DNA of 64,000 nucleotides from Atrina japonica (lineage: Eukaryota; Mollusca; Bivalvia; Pterioida; Pinnidae): the NCBI GenBank assembly GCA_030159075.1, contig BROG01000028.1, positions 124,001 through 188,000 on the forward strand, in the 5' to 3' direction. The position numbers and the translations under genes are program-made. Within the stretch, counting starts at the first letter, position 1; each line of letters opens with the position of its first letter. Positions 35,191-48,462 of this stretch are shown here, in pieces. Below the pieces are notes generated by a model. The model did not search any database, was not told the origin of the DNA, and saw only the letters and a program-made list of their open reading frames with translations.

Positions 35191-36600
35191 ACCTTGAGAT
35201 TTTTTATTGACTTTTGGCATTTAATTCATGTTTGTGCATATCTATCTGTATGTGTTGTATACTTTTTAGTTTTTGTTAATAAGCAATGCTCGGTGGATAT
35301 AACTGATAAATTTTGCAGTAGCCAATCACATGAAGGATTAAGTTGTCATTGGTTACTAGTTGAACTCTGATCTCGTGCATTTACATGACATATTATTTTA
35401 CTTTGTGTTTGTCAAAATGTTTGTGTGAAAAAAGAAGTGTAAATTTGTTTTTGTATATCCTTTGCCATACCTACTGATTATTCAGATAGAATATATACCA
35501 GTACCTATATAATCCAGATATTTTTCTGATATTTGTTTTACATCAGACCACCATTTGTAATTTTCTATTTGCTGGAGATCTATCACTTTTACTAAAGGAC
35601 AAAGCAACATTTCTACAAACCCATTTCATGCAGATCTCCACCATCTATCATAAGCTGATAGCAATAGTTTTCCTATTAACATTTTTCAAATGGGAATACA
35701 CATAATGTTTCTGTTATTTTTTATTTTGAAAATATCCACAGGTTTCAATTTGGTTGTAATTTTAATTCATCATTAACCCCAAATCCCCTGAAAAACAATG
35801 GACTCCTGTAAATCATTGACTTAGACCAGTCCAAATGTGTCTTTAGGGGTAAATGGGTCAACTGTTACAAGAAAAGACATGTTATTTTAGATAACTCTTG
35901 CTTTCTTACTATGTTATCTACCTCTGACTTATTTCTACTCAAATTTTAAACTTTTACATTATATTATTGAGATTGATTTTGAAATTACAGTGCCTTATAT
36001 TTACCTCAGAAATTTCATCATTTCACCAATTGGAAAAAAAATTGCAATGCTGTTTTTGGTTGAAATTCTGCCTTTTATTCATCATAGATATTTATGATTT
36101 TGAGTCTCTAAAAGATTAGGAGTGTCTAAATCTAACCCTTTGTTGACCATCATGGTGTCATGTGCCCAGTGCATGTAATGTGTTGTTGGATGTTGTGCAT
36201 AAACTTATGAACATTTTCACATTCTTCTCAAAACCACCCAAATAATTTTAGGAATAACAGAGATTCTGAGGTTTATATCCCCTGGGTCAGGGGCTGATGA
36301 TTCATTGTGAGATTTAATTAACTGGGTATGGAAACTTTGTGAGGATTGTATACCCTGGGTCTGGGATTTTGTTATTGCATTGGGATTTATTATGAGGATT
36401 ATTTCCCCTGGGTCAGTTGATGGTGACTCACTGTGAGGTTTATTTCGCTGTGTCTAGGTATGGGGACTTTGTGAGGATTGTTTACACAGGGTCTGGGGTT
36501 TTGTTATAACATTGGGATTCATTATGATGATTATATTCCCTGGATCTGAGGATGGAAATGGAACAACCTAATAAATGTACACTAGATCCTCAGCACCAGC
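35191..36600. other. Intergenic region with repeats
   Basis: No coding exon seen. Holds a good copy of the 'gaaaaacaatggact' repeat (35765-35865) and an imperfect repeat of about 120 bp at 36240-36560 ('gaggattgtataccctgggt', 'ctggggttttgttata', 'cattgggatt'). Confidence 0.7.
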
Positions 36601-36633
36601 GCTGGTAACCCTACAGACCATAATGAATTGATT

Positions 36634-37684
36634 AAATAGCCATTAAACTTAAATACTCACTGTTGCTGTCGATGACAGCTCGACACTTACGTTGCATGCC
36701 ACATATGAGATTTTGTATCCCCGCTTCTGGAATGTCGTTCCACTTTTCTACAAGGAAGTCATCAAATTCCTTGGAACTTCTTGGTTGGACCTGACGGGGT
36801 GAAATGTGGTCCAGTAACTCATTCCACAAGACTGTGGGCAATGAGATTCAGGTCAGGGATTCGGGCTGGCCACTCCAATGACTCGTTCTTTGCAAGTACC
36901 CTTGTACAACACTGGCTGTGTGAGGACGGGCATTATCGTCCATCAAAATGAACCCATCACCAATTGTACCAAGATACAGCCTTACTTGGGTATCAAGAAT
37001 CTCATCTCGATACCACTGAGCAGTCAGTGTGCCTCTGTCAAGAACAACGTTACATCCTTCACAACTGATTCCACCCAGACCATTATTGATCGGCGGCCAT
37101 ACCGGTCGTGTTCAGCAATGTTTGTAACATGAAACCTTTCCTCCTCTGACTTTTGCCATACTCTATCATGCCTATCCATGTAGTCTATGTAGTACTTGGA
37201 CTCATCAGTAAAAAGGACAGGATGCCAGTCCATCCTGCTCCAGCCAGCATACCCATCAAGCATATCGTAGAAGGCGGTGGTTTGGAGACTGCGGGATCCT
37301 TATGCATGGTCTTCTCGACCGCAGTCTACTTTATTGTAAATGTGTGCGTATGATATGGGTTGAAACATGGACATCGGAAGTATTTTGAAGGTCAGGACGA
37401 AGTTGGGTTGCAGTTGCAAAACAGTTTCTTCGAGCCTGTATTAACAGAAAACGATCACCAGCTGCAGAAGTAGCCTTTCTTCTGTCCCCACCATGTCGCC
37501 TTACAGGTGTACCATACTGTTGGAGGAACCTAGCCCAGACTCTAGTGATAATTGTAAGGTGCACACCAAATGCCTTGCCGAGCTCACAATGAATAGTCCT
37601 TGTTCCGCCATTCAAGCCACTCGCCACATGTCTCCATCCGATAATTTTGTCTTTTATCATTCGCAGTTGCCATAATTCAGTCAT
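36634..37684 (-). pseudogene. Decayed Tc1/mariner-type transposase
   Basis: DDE transposase relic on the minus strand. The N-terminal part (37684-37334) is a helix-turn-helix DNA-binding domain of Tc1 type. After a frameshift, 37263-37024 carries the first catalytic Asp in FTDESKYY, followed by VWQKSEEERFH. A third segment has the second Asp in MDDNARPHTAS (about 36950-36915). The last segment (36880-36634) ends FDDFLVEKWNDIPEAGIQNLI and MQRKCRAVIDSN. Broken features: at least two frameshifts, internal stops, and loss of the third catalytic acid (ALNP-IE region reads DLNLIAH). An old, inactive copy; terminal inverted repeats were not confidently found. Confidence 0.92.
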
Positions 37685-37739
37685 AAACGTTTAGTCTTTC
37701 AAGTAAAAGTAAAGACTGAGTACACTACAAGTGTTTGGT

Positions 37740-40161
37740 ACATGTATGCAGTGTAAATAAATGCTATGAAGATACAGGGTCACCTCGTTTGCACGACTTG
37801 CAAGAGGACATTACCTGTCATTCAAGGTTATTTGTACACTGGGGACCTTCACGATACAACAGTAAATGATTTCAAATGTAAGTATTATAGATATATATAA
37901 TATAGACTTCACAATGATGTGTGGAAGACTTGGTGCTTAGCAAACTTTGACTGGTATATTTCTTTTTGATTTGTACCTTTTTTAAAAGATGATTACAAAT
38001 TTCCATGACAATATGTCAAACTGAAATTTAAAACCACAGTTGTTTTCTTTTAATTTTGAATAGTGTTTTACACCACACTCAACAATAATTCAGTGATATG
38101 ATGTTGGCAAGTTTTTTAATGGTGAAAGAGAGAACTGGAACCTGCGCTGACCAAAAGTGAGAGCCTTCCTGGTTCAAAGCATGATGACCTAACCACTCGG
38201 TCATGGATGAGAGGTCGTTCACTGAAATAAGATTTTATATAGAAATGCCGATTCGTAATATGAAATACCCATTTTCTGATTTCTTTTCCTTGGGCATTTG
38301 TTTCTTTAATGTTTAGATGAATTGCTGTCGGGTAGACAAAATGTGATTGTTAGGACCGCCCCAAATTCATATGGAATATGACAGCCCAATCTCAGTAGTA
38401 TTCCCTGCGCAACCATCGTTTGTTTACCGAAGTTGGCCTTTTTTTGTAACATTTGCGACGGGTGTGGTTAAAAGTTGACTTTTCCTCCCGGACACCTTGC
38501 CCCATCCCCGTTTTTGTATATCCAGTTTGTTGTATTGTAATGGACATGGAGTTTCCATTATCCTTTGCTACTTCTTCATTTCACTTATAAAAGAGAAAAT
38601 GTCGGATACAGGAATGCCAATACGTCAGTTAGAAAGCATTCTCTTACGGATTCTATGAGAAAAAGAAATAGAAAAGATGGTTAATTTTCACAAGCCTAGA
38701 ACAAAAGTCTTGAAAACGAATTAGATGGCCGGAAAGAATTTAAAGTCCTGTTACGTATTTCTCACTGAGCTGTGTCAGCAGACCCTGGGGCTGTGTAATG
38801 CATGTTTAATGAGATTACAACAACACAACTTGTAAGGAAGTATATGAATTAACACTTCTACAATTAACATTTTAGGTGTTGAAGTGATTTTGAATATTCA
38901 ATCTTTAGTCTTGACAACTTTTTATCATTCTCAAAATCATGTCAAAATCGTACGTACTATCACATAAAACATTGATTCTATATTTTTACGGGTCTTTGTG
39001 AAATGACTTGAATGATGACTGGGCACACTGTATTAATCCTCAAACGACGAATTGCAACACGAGAGCACACAAAACAAAGGTCACCGTTCTGCAATATGAA
39101 TGTTGATAAAGGCATTTTAATTTTACTTATTTTATTACTTTTTATTTTACTTTTTTATTAAACGGCACTTATACTTTTGTGTGGAGGTTTCACTTAAACA
39201 GATTGAAATTATGTAATTTCTGTGATTTGTTATTCTTGTAATGTTGTATAGTAAAATCCATATAACCTGGCGGGATGGAGTGTTGTGAACCCTTTCTTGA
39301 CCTAGACGAGTTTAAATTTTAGGTAATAAAGCATAACAAAAATTATACTGACTAGACTAATCGTTCCTTATTGCCACCATACATAACTGAGTATCCAGTG
39401 AGAAATAAAACGTTTTTCCCGTGCAACTTGTCATAAAAGTAAGTAGAATCATCCGTGTGATAATCTTACTCTGCCCCGCCATTTCATGTGAACTGGACAA
39501 TTTATTTCAAGATTTATCTTTCATGTTATTGCTTTAATATTGAATGAGAAATAATTTTTGTTACCATTATTTAGCAACTTGTGAAAAATGGGTGTGGTTA
39601 AGGATTATGAATGTGGTTTATCATGATGGATGGGTCAAGGACAATGAGTGTGGCGAAGAATGATATTGGATGAAATACCATTTTTTCGCCTGTTTATTTT
39701 TCAAGGAGTTATATAACATGTTTTATATGTTTGTGATTTTTTTATTTTTGAATTTAATATTTGCAGTTCATGTCAAATATACGGCTATTGAATGAACGAT
39801 ATTTGAATTTGGCTATTTAAATTTAAGCATGCTCAAAAGTGATATTTGCAATGATGTTGATAAATGATTTAAGTTTGCTGAATTTTTGTCGCAATATTCA
39901 TTGATTTAGATGTTTATGAAAGGTTACAGAACTTTTGTCATGCTCAGTTCAAAGCTGAACTCAATTTCTACCAGTCAGAACCTGTATTATAATTGCGACC
40001 ATGCTAGGGATTGAGTAAACATTTATTGGAGCATGAAAAAAGTTTTATAACCTTGGGTGCAAATTTATATGGTGAGGGCAGTGTTACATAATATATTCTA
40101 AAATATTGATTTGTTTGAAACACTTCATTGAGTTGATTTTTTAAGAGACATTACTGTATAT
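37740..40161. other. Gene-poor intergenic region
   Basis: About 2.4 kb of AT-rich DNA without recognisable exons. It contains one SINE-2 copy (38045-38215); the rest has no clear repeats. Confidence 0.6.
38045..38215 (-). mobile_element. SINE-2 copy (minus orientation)
   Basis: Minus-strand reading: tRNA-like 'tgaccgagtggttaggtcat', 'gctttgaaccagg', 'ctctcacttttggtcagcgc', then 'ttgttgagtgtggtgtaaaa'. Same order as 13183-13392 and 43967-44158. Confidence 0.8.
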
Positions 40162-40446
40162 CTTAGAGCCGGCCTGGCTCAGTCGGTAGCGCGCTCGACT
40201 TTGGATCGTGAGGTCGTGAGTTCGAGTCCCGCCAGCGACAGGTTGGTTTCCTGTCTTTCGGATGAGACAGTAAAAGCTGGAGGTCCCGTGTCACAGTAGG
40301 TGTTGGCACGTTAAAGAACCCTACTGCTCAATGGCCGTAAGTGCCGAGCATAGGCCAAAATTTGAAGCCCTTCACTGGCATTTGGTGACGTCTCCATATG
40401 AGTGAAATATTCTCGAGTGGGACGTTAAACAACAATGAACGAACAA
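40162..40446 (+). mobile_element. SINE-1 copy C, near full-length with target duplication
   Basis: Head 'gccggcctggctcagtcgg' (box A), 'gagttcgagtcccgcc' (box B), conserved body 'gtgacgtctccatatgagtg', tail 'aacaacaatgaacgaac'. Flanked by actgtatat at 40153-40161 and 40447-40455. The best-preserved member in the window. Confidence 0.95.
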
Positions 40447-40455
40447 ACTGTATAT

Positions 40456-43400
40456 TTTACATGTGTTTCTCTTTTAAATCAGATTGATAATTACAAGTCC
40501 TTTTCATTTTGTAAGATTTAATGTGGTTGGCTTTATAAAATGTTGATATTGAGTTAAGTAAAGTAATTTATTACAAACATGTGCAAACTTACAGAAATAA
40601 TACAGAGTCAATACATCCCTGCAATACGTAACATCATATTACACTGCATTTGGAACTACTTTTCTAAATAGAATTCCTTCATCCAGGATATATAATGACC
40701 TGGGTGAAAGTGGAATGGATTTTACATGTGTGTACACAGTTAATCAGGTAAGGGGCATGTTATTAATACAAAACCACACAAATGTTTTTATCCGTATCTT
40801 CAGACTGCACTTGATTATTGTAATGGAATGATTCAAAGAAAGTTTAGCTCCCTGTTGAATCCTTGCAGTGCAGTGACCGCCTGCAGTCAGATAATATACA
40901 TAGAAATATAGATCTGTAGATTTGTCTTTTCATTGCTGACAGTAGAATACAAACGACCTTCAAAATACCTCTTGATTAATAATTTTACCTTTTACACATA
41001 CAATGACTTAATTTTGAAACAAGAATAAACAAACCATACATTTTTCATTTCACAAATAAATTTTACATATTTTTTTTTTATAAAATGTGGTTTTTACTTG
41101 TTTACCTAATGTTAATTGTAAAGATATGCTATATTACCCCTTATTAATTGAATAGTAAGCATATTACATGAGCAATTAATGTATTTATTTGATTAACATA
41201 ATTCTAAGATTTGTAATACAAAACGCTTTTTTGTGTAAACAATTTGTATAGATAATGAAAGATATGGGAGCATTCCTTGGTGAATTTCGCTTTTGTAATA
41301 GAATAAAATCTTTAGGTAGGTTTTCGGGAATTGTTTTCTTGATTGTTTTAATCACACTTCACATAAATCTTATCTTTTATTGCAGTTTTAACTTTAAATG
41401 GAAATGGAATTTTCTTTATCCTTTTTATTCATTGAGGCTAACTGATATTTGATGTGACACTGATAGTGAGTTTAAAAGCAAAAACATGTTATACATTTGT
41501 ATGTTTATAGCACTTGTTAGTTTATAATAAACATTTTTATTTGTAAATGTCTGATTTAATACCTTCAGAATTCGGGCAGATTTATGTTTCACTATCTGTT
41601 TTGAATAATCATATTTAAATTTTGGAAATTTCAAATATATTTTGACAGACAAGGAAACTAAAAATACTTACCTCATTGCCGTATATTCTAGATACATTTA
41701 TGATAAAGATACAGAACCTTTTTTAAATAATTATAAAAACTGCAACTTTCTAGTTCAATTTGTGAAAAAATTATTGCTTGATTTTCAATTACTGTATAAA
41801 TTTCCGGATATATAAACTGGAAACATTTAGTTCATGTATATTGCCATTAGTTATTTTTGTAACGAAAAACAGCAGCAACACCAAAACACCAATTTTTTAT
41901 ATTGCTGAAAACACCACCATCCTTATCATTGCCATAGATTTATGAGAACACAAGCAACATCATCTGTCTACTCACACCAACCCATACATACACAGACTCG
42001 GTCACACACACACTCTATCTACTCACACCAACCCACACATACACATACTCGGTGATGCACACACTCTGTCTATTCACACCAACCCACACGTACACAGACT
42101 CAGTGACACACACTCTATTTACTCACACCAACCCACACATAAACAGACTTGGTGACACACACACTCTATCTACTCACACCAACCAACACATACACACTCC
42201 GTGTCACACACTATCTACTCACACCAACAAACAAATACACAAACTCAGTGACACACCCACCCACCAATAATCAAGCAAACATAACTCATATAAAGATAGA
42301 TAGATATATTTAAATACACGTGATAATAAATTTTGTATTTGATTGGTTATATTTGAATTTTAATGTATGCCATCATTGGACAAAAAACAAATATTCATGT
42401 TTAGAAATAGAAAAGCATTATTTTTCAGTAATATTTTACAGATAATGATTAAGAGGGGAGTGAACTCTTCAGTCTTTACGTATAAGAATTTTTTTGTACT
42501 TACCTTTAAAACAGTTGAGTTTTCATAGTATTAATGTAATGTTTTGGGCCAAATGGTATTTTGATATTCTAGAAAATTTCCTGTTTTACATATCCTACAC
42601 ATTTTAAACAAACATCTTATACACCATACACAGGTATAGTATTTCATAGATGAATATTTTAAAGTTATCAATTGTCGTCACTCAAATTCCAACCCGCAAA
42701 CGTTGGTGGCATTAAATTTCTAGTCATATTTACTGTTCACTAAATGTAAACTCCGACCAATATTGAAAATTGTTATGATCAGAAAGTTTATTTCATTAAT
42801 TACTTATACGCAAATGATAATACATCATCTGAATATAAAATAGAGTCGTTAAAATTTTAAAGTATGTTTTTTTGTCTGTATATCTAAAATTTTATTATTT
42901 TAATAAATACTATTGAAACTGTTAATGACAAGTTTTGCTTTTGGTAGTGGTTTCATTTAAATGGAGTAAACATTGATTTGCTGTGGTAATAGTGGACAAT
43001 GCTGGTACAATATTGGGGACCTAGTACAAATACGTAATGTGAATAGAATATCGTGGTGATATATAGGTAAACAAATTGGAGATATCGACGTAGCTTACTC
43101 GAAGTGGTGAAATTAGTAGTTGTAGATCAAAAATGCAGTTGTGATACTTCATCTGAAAAAACTAATTCGCAATTCTATAAATCTTATTTATTTTTAAAAG
43201 GTAAAGTAATCGTGTAGTTTTGAAAGACATGACTACTTTAATTGTTGAATTTAATGTGCCTTGTTTTATTGTTCGTGTTTTGAATTAAATTGTTTATTTT
43301 GTAAAATGCTTGTTGTTATATCTGTATGGAATTGTCAGGTTTAATTAGCCACAAGATCCACATGCCATCAAATAAAACAGTTCAAATATGACATACAAAA

Positions 43401-43960
43401 TATACAAATACATATTCTATATTGTATGTGTGTTTACTATTTAATTATACATGTATATAGGATAGTCTTTCTGAATATCGTAGTGCCGCATTCCAGTCTG
43501 GTATTAATTTCCCTGCAATGTATCATTTCTAAAACCACGGGATTCGAATTCCTTTTCGGGTTGTTAGTTCTTGGTATAAAATTGTATTTAAGTTTATAGG
43601 TCAAACCACAGCGCAGTTTTAGGCGTAGTTTTATCAACCGGATTTCCATAAGAAAACCGGATTTGCATTAACTCAAGAACCATTTTTTTATTTGAGACCA
43701 AGCCTTTCCTCATTGGCCATCAAGAAGATGTGACGATTTTCATGATCGTAATCAACATGGTTGTTGTCACTGTGAAAATAACAGGGGTCAGAGTAGGTTT
43801 TGGGCTACATATTGATCCATAACTTTTAAGAGTGACATAATTCTCATAATATTCTTAGCTTGGCCTACTCAGCCATTATATTTCAATGTTTGATAAAGGT
43901 AGATGAATTAAGAAAAAAAAAAGAAAAGTTTAATGGTTCATGAACCATGGTCACGTATTA
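40456..43960. other. Gene-poor intergenic region
   Basis: No supported exon on either strand. It contains the minisatellite at 41965-42265; otherwise AT-rich unique-looking sequence. Confidence 0.6.
41965..42265 (+). repeat. Minisatellite, unit about 57 bp, 5 copies
   Basis: Unit includes 'ctatctactcacaccaaccc', 'acacatacacagactcggtg' and 'acacacactct'. The 72-codon ORF with a repeated HTHTLxTHTN-like pattern is repeat-derived. Confidence 0.9.
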
Positions 43961-43966
43961 TGTGGT

Positions 43967-44158
43967 TTAAGGGTCCTCTGTGGTCGAGTGGTTAGAGCAT
44001 TGCGCTTTGAACCATGGAGTCTCTCACTTCCTGTCACGCTGGAACCTAGAAAGCTGATTATTGTGAGAAAGGTTGCCTGTTTACTTGCGGACTATCTCCT
44101 TCACCATTCAAAACTGGCAGCCACCATATATCTGAAAAATCGTTGTGTGAGAGTTTAA
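43967..44158 (+). mobile_element. SINE-2 copy with intact tRNA-like head
   Basis: Head 'gtggtcgagtggttagagca' is a box A of Ser/Leu-tRNA type, followed by 'gctttgaaccatggagtctc' and a body ending 'ctgaaaaatcgttgtgtgag'. Best-preserved copy of this family. The ORF across it is not a gene. Confidence 0.82.
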
Positions 44159-44195
44159 ACAAAAATTAAAATCAAATCAAATCAATCGTGGTTTA

Positions 44196-44579
44196 ATGAT
44201 AGTGCCCTCGTCCCACCATTGCACCGATGGCAAACTCCGAAACAGCGCAACGCCCGTGTATCCTATCTCTTCAACTAAGCTTAAAGTTCAAATCAGGACC
44301 GTTTTCCACCGTGAGGAGTCTGTACCGACGGGTCCTTCCGAAGATCAACACATAAGAATGCCGCCCATCATTTGCAGTATACGTGATAGTGATTTACCTA
44401 AGTATGGAATGGGTTCACTTTTCTACGGATTGGGTGGATGTGTCACGGAAAGAATGTCAGAATCAATTTTTAAGTATGTTTCCGGTGATCCAAGTTTTCC
44501 ATTACAAAAAAGTAATTTACAAATTTTAAGTGAAGTCGCTCATTATTTTCACGATGAATATTTCATTAATATGATTTAA
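44196..44579 (+). CDS. Orphan ORF, 127 codons, unknown
   Basis: An uninterrupted ORF free of simple repeats in very AT-rich surroundings, with a higher share of GC in its first half. The second half (MPPIICSIRDSDLPKYGMGS onward, residues 54-127) has balanced, protein-like composition: aromatic and charged residues, FYGLGGC, and an amphipathic C-terminus. It starts about 40 bp after SINE-2. I recognise no family. It could be a single-exon gene, the last exon of an undetected gene, or a fragment of a mobile element. Confidence 0.35.
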   Translation: MIVPSSHHCTDGKLRNSATPVYPISSTKLKVQIRTVFHREESVPTGPSEDQHIRMPPIICSIRDSDLPKYGMGSLFYGLGGCVTERMSESIFKYVSGDPSFPLQKSNLQILSEVAHYFHDEYFINMI

Positions 44580-45198
44580 AATATATACAAACAAATATAT
44601 TTAATTTAATTTAAAAATGCCAACACAAAACTATATATGATTTATTTTGAATTGGGAATAAAACATTTTTTAAACATAGAAAAGTGTAGAATAATTAATT
44701 TTGAGTTCGGATTGTAAATGACGATAAAAATCGGTTAAACCATATATTATACAAAATGTTACTACAGGATTACTGTTAAGTTAAAGCTTACTCCTCCACG
44801 GCACCTGATCCCACCTCCTCCAGATTTCTAAAATTTGGAATATCCGCTACCCTTAGCGTTACCGTAATTGACATTCGGGAAACTTGAATACTTCAATACT
44901 CTACTAATCAATAATCCAGTAATAAACCTTTATATATGCGAGTCAACCTTCTTCCGTAGCGGACACTCCAAATATCAGAAATAAATTCAAACTTGAACGA
45001 AAAAAAGAGGGATTTATGTCTTTTATATCATTTCGAGTTAAATCTTACTTATGTTTTCAGTGGGTGTAATCTTTCTATAGAAGGGGAAAGGCACAGACAA
45101 GACTGCTAAGTGTTTATTAAGTATATCACTGGAGACTATAACCAAGCAGGTGTTTGGCATTGCCAATGTAAACAATGAAAAGTGTCTTACCTTCTCTT
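44580..45198. other. Intergenic, nothing recognised
   Basis: AT-rich stretch without exon signals, clear repeats or RNA genes. Confidence 0.6.
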
Positions 45199-46306
45199 TT
45201 TAGCTCATCCGAACCGAAGGTTCAAGTGAGCCTTTCTGATCGCCTTTTGTCCGTCGTCTGTCTGTCCGTGTGTCTGTCCGTAAACTTTTTCACATTTTCG
45301 ACTTCTCCTCCAAATCCACTAAAGGGATTTTAATGAAACTTTATAGGAAGTAAGTAATCAAGGTCCACTACGAAGTTTTTTCATTTCGGCCCGATCGGCC
45401 CAGAGGTGGATCCAGGGTGCGACAAAAAAAAAAGCCAGGGGGTACCCCTTTTTAAAATCTTCTCCTGCAGAACCGCTGCATGAATTGAAAAACGAACTGT
45501 ATCTGAGTGATCTACCTAGGTGTATGATTCAAGTTTGTTAATTTCGTTGAAATCGGAAAATAAATATTTGACTAAGTTTCATTCATTTTTGTATTATTTC
45601 TTTGATTTTCTCCCCTATTATTCATTATGATGCATTTATGTTATATGTTTTACCTGTAGTTTGGTAGATAAATGCTTTCCTGAAAGAAATTTGCTTTTAA
45701 TTGTTTGATTTTATGAATTTTTTAAGACTGCAAAATGGGGGGGGGGTGGGGTTAATTTTCCAGATAAATCGACTTCTACAAAATCGCTGAAGGGATTTTG
45801 ATGAAACTTTATAGAAAGTAAGTACTCAAGGTTCTACCGAGTTTGTTCATGGGAATCCCTCTTTAAATTTTTTCTTCATTTTCGATTTCTTCAGCAAAAC
45901 CGCTGAAGCGATTTTGATGAAACCTTACAGGAAGTAAGTACTCAAGAACCTCTACCAAGTGTGTTAATTTCAGTCAGATCAGCCAAAGGGTAGTTCCAGG
46001 GTGGGACAAAAGAGGCCTAGAGGAGTACCCCTCTTTAAAAATCTCCAGAACTGCTGCACGGATTGAAAAACTAATTGCATCTGAGTGATTTTTATGGATG
46101 CATGATTCAATTTCCTGTTTTTGGAATAAATTGGAAAACTAATTTGTAATATGTTTTTGATATCTTTCCCAGCTTTGTCATTTTCATTCATTTTAAAGTC
46201 TCCTCCACTCCTAAGGAGTGTTAAAATAATTTGTAAATGTGAGATTCCCATATTTGTAAGATACCAATACAGTTCAGGTGAGCAATGTGGCCAATGGGCC
46301 TTTTGT
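45199..46306 (+). mobile_element. Bivalve-type repeat element 'tagctcatccgaac ... gtgagcaatgtggcc'
   Basis: Starts 'ttttagctcatccgaacc' + 'gaaggttcaagtgagc' and ends 'caggtgagcaatgtggccaa' + 'tgggccttttgt'. The ends are self-complementary (gaaccgaaggttc; ggccaatgggcc). Next to the left end is the tract 'gtccgtcgtctgtctgtccg'. The interior repeats 'gggattttgatgaaacttta' three times (45326, 45790, 45908). Elements of this design are abundant in bivalve genomes; class (Helitron-like or DNA transposon) is not decided here. No ORF with transposase character. Confidence 0.75.
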
Positions 46307-48383
46307 TATATATATATATATATATATAGTTATATATAGGGTGTAATCACATTTGGTTTAAGTCTCTTGTTTGGCAATATTTCCTGGTATATCCCAAAAT
46401 TACCATTTTTGATGAAAAGAATAAATGAAATAGAGTAAAAAGTCAAGGGTTGTGGGCAAGGCATACTTAGACGGTTCATGTCTACAAGTACATGTGATTT
46501 ATCCAACGGAAATCATTTAAGATTCTCGGCCTTCAGTTTTGGAACTTGAAAAACTCATTCAAATCTCATTCAAGCTGCTCTTTACATTATCGTTTTAAAT
46601 TAATTTGCGTGTATATATTCTGTGTGATCACAATGCTATATTGTATACGTTGTGCAAAGGTTTTCTGTACTTAATTGACTCGGGGGTGGAGTGGTGTTTA
46701 AATGATTCTGAAATGACAAAGCCATATATATTTTGTACATTTTCATATTTAAGATAGTTATCTATTAGAGCTCTACATGGGACACACTCATGTGAAATTC
46801 CGAGATACAGCAACCGTCATTGAAAAGTAAGAAGTTTGATGTATAATATATATTAACGTTGTTTCAATATTCTCGTTTTCTCGTGGTTATTGATGCATGG
46901 ACCATGTCTATCAAATATACGATTGTTACCCATGGATTCCAGGTATTCTAAAAATACCAACTTAGGGAAATACCAACAATTATAGCATATTATCGTACTC
47001 ATACATTCTTCGCCTGATCCCACACACTTCCCATTCAATCCCTCCTATCCTACAGTTTTAGAATTTTTGTTTCATTCTAAGAATATGAATCATAGATACA
47101 TTAAAAGATTATCTAAGCTGTCAAGACCGAAAAAAGAAACTTGTAGGACATTTCCGGTTAATATAATGATTTCATAAATTAACTAAGATATTTATCGTAG
47201 TTATGTCAATAATTACCAGTAAGTTAGAACGCCATACTTCAAGTATACCTGGTTTACTTGAAGTCCCCATTTTCTTGCTACATACATTTTATCATGTAAA
47301 TTCTGATAACATTCAATTTCCAACGAAACAATTTCCGAATATTTATGGTACCCGGATTTTCTGTTCTACTATTAAAACAAACCGACATATTACATCGAAG
47401 AACTCATAGTTCACACAGTTTTTATACATAGTTTCAGGTCAAACGTGAATCCCCCAAAATGAATTTATCTAGTATCTCAGTAAATTTGCGTTTTTTTCAA
47501 TATATCTTCTAGAATTTGTCAATTATCCAATTTTAACAAAACTTCATCTACAGAACGTTGAGGTATTGGCACTTAGTCGAAATTCCATTGCAATTATTTA
47601 TTATTTCAGGAGAATTACATTATTCTTCATGAGAGTAAAATTCTACCAAGATCATTTAGATGCCTATTACAAAGATAATGAATGGATCTGTGATGTAATG
47701 CATAAACACCAGAGAAAAACCATCGGTATCTAAGTATAATATGGATGTAAACTAACAAAAATATTATCTAAATTAGGCTCACACTGGGAATAAATGTGTT
47801 TAAAATAGTAAGAAATCGAATATCTGCACTGAATATCCTGATGTAATTTTTATTTCTATCTACTTGTATTTCTGTTGTGTCAGATCACAACAATTTGTTT
47901 CACTATTGCTATGTGTTCTATGACAAAAAGATTATGTAATGTAAATTACTTGAGTCATTGTTAGTTTTGTGTATCTGGTTCCAATTGGAGTTGGTTGTAT
48001 TCTTATCTTGTTGATATCATGTTTTTTTCTATTCTTTTTTCTATCACGCATTATAGTCATACAATAGAGAAAAGGTCATTATGATTCATACGTCGTTGTA
48101 GAATCGTCATGTTACAATAAATTAAACTGTGAAATCAAAATTTCGAAATCAACTAGGCACGGAATAATTTTTTTAAAATAATTCCTATTATATAGTCGGT
48201 AACCAAGAAAATGATAGAGGTACTAGTACACGCTTTTTATTAACAATCTTATCGACGATTTAAACTATGTGCATTGATAAGACAGACGTTGATCAAGGTA
48301 GCATTATATGGTTTAAATTCCAACATTTTGTCGTGGTAGATTTTATCATTAATAAATTAAATATAGTAATGACTGAGGTGATT

Positions 48384-48462
<79 letters not shown>

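Noticed and set aside
40166..40240. tRNA gene (box A and box B present)
   Set aside because: Followed by a conserved SINE body and (AAAC)-type tail and flanked by a target duplication; repeated at three other sites, so a SINE head rather than a functional tRNA gene.
43975..44035. tRNA-Ser/Leu-like sequence
   Set aside because: Head of SINE-2, repeated at 13183-13392 and 38045-38215; no complete cloverleaf.
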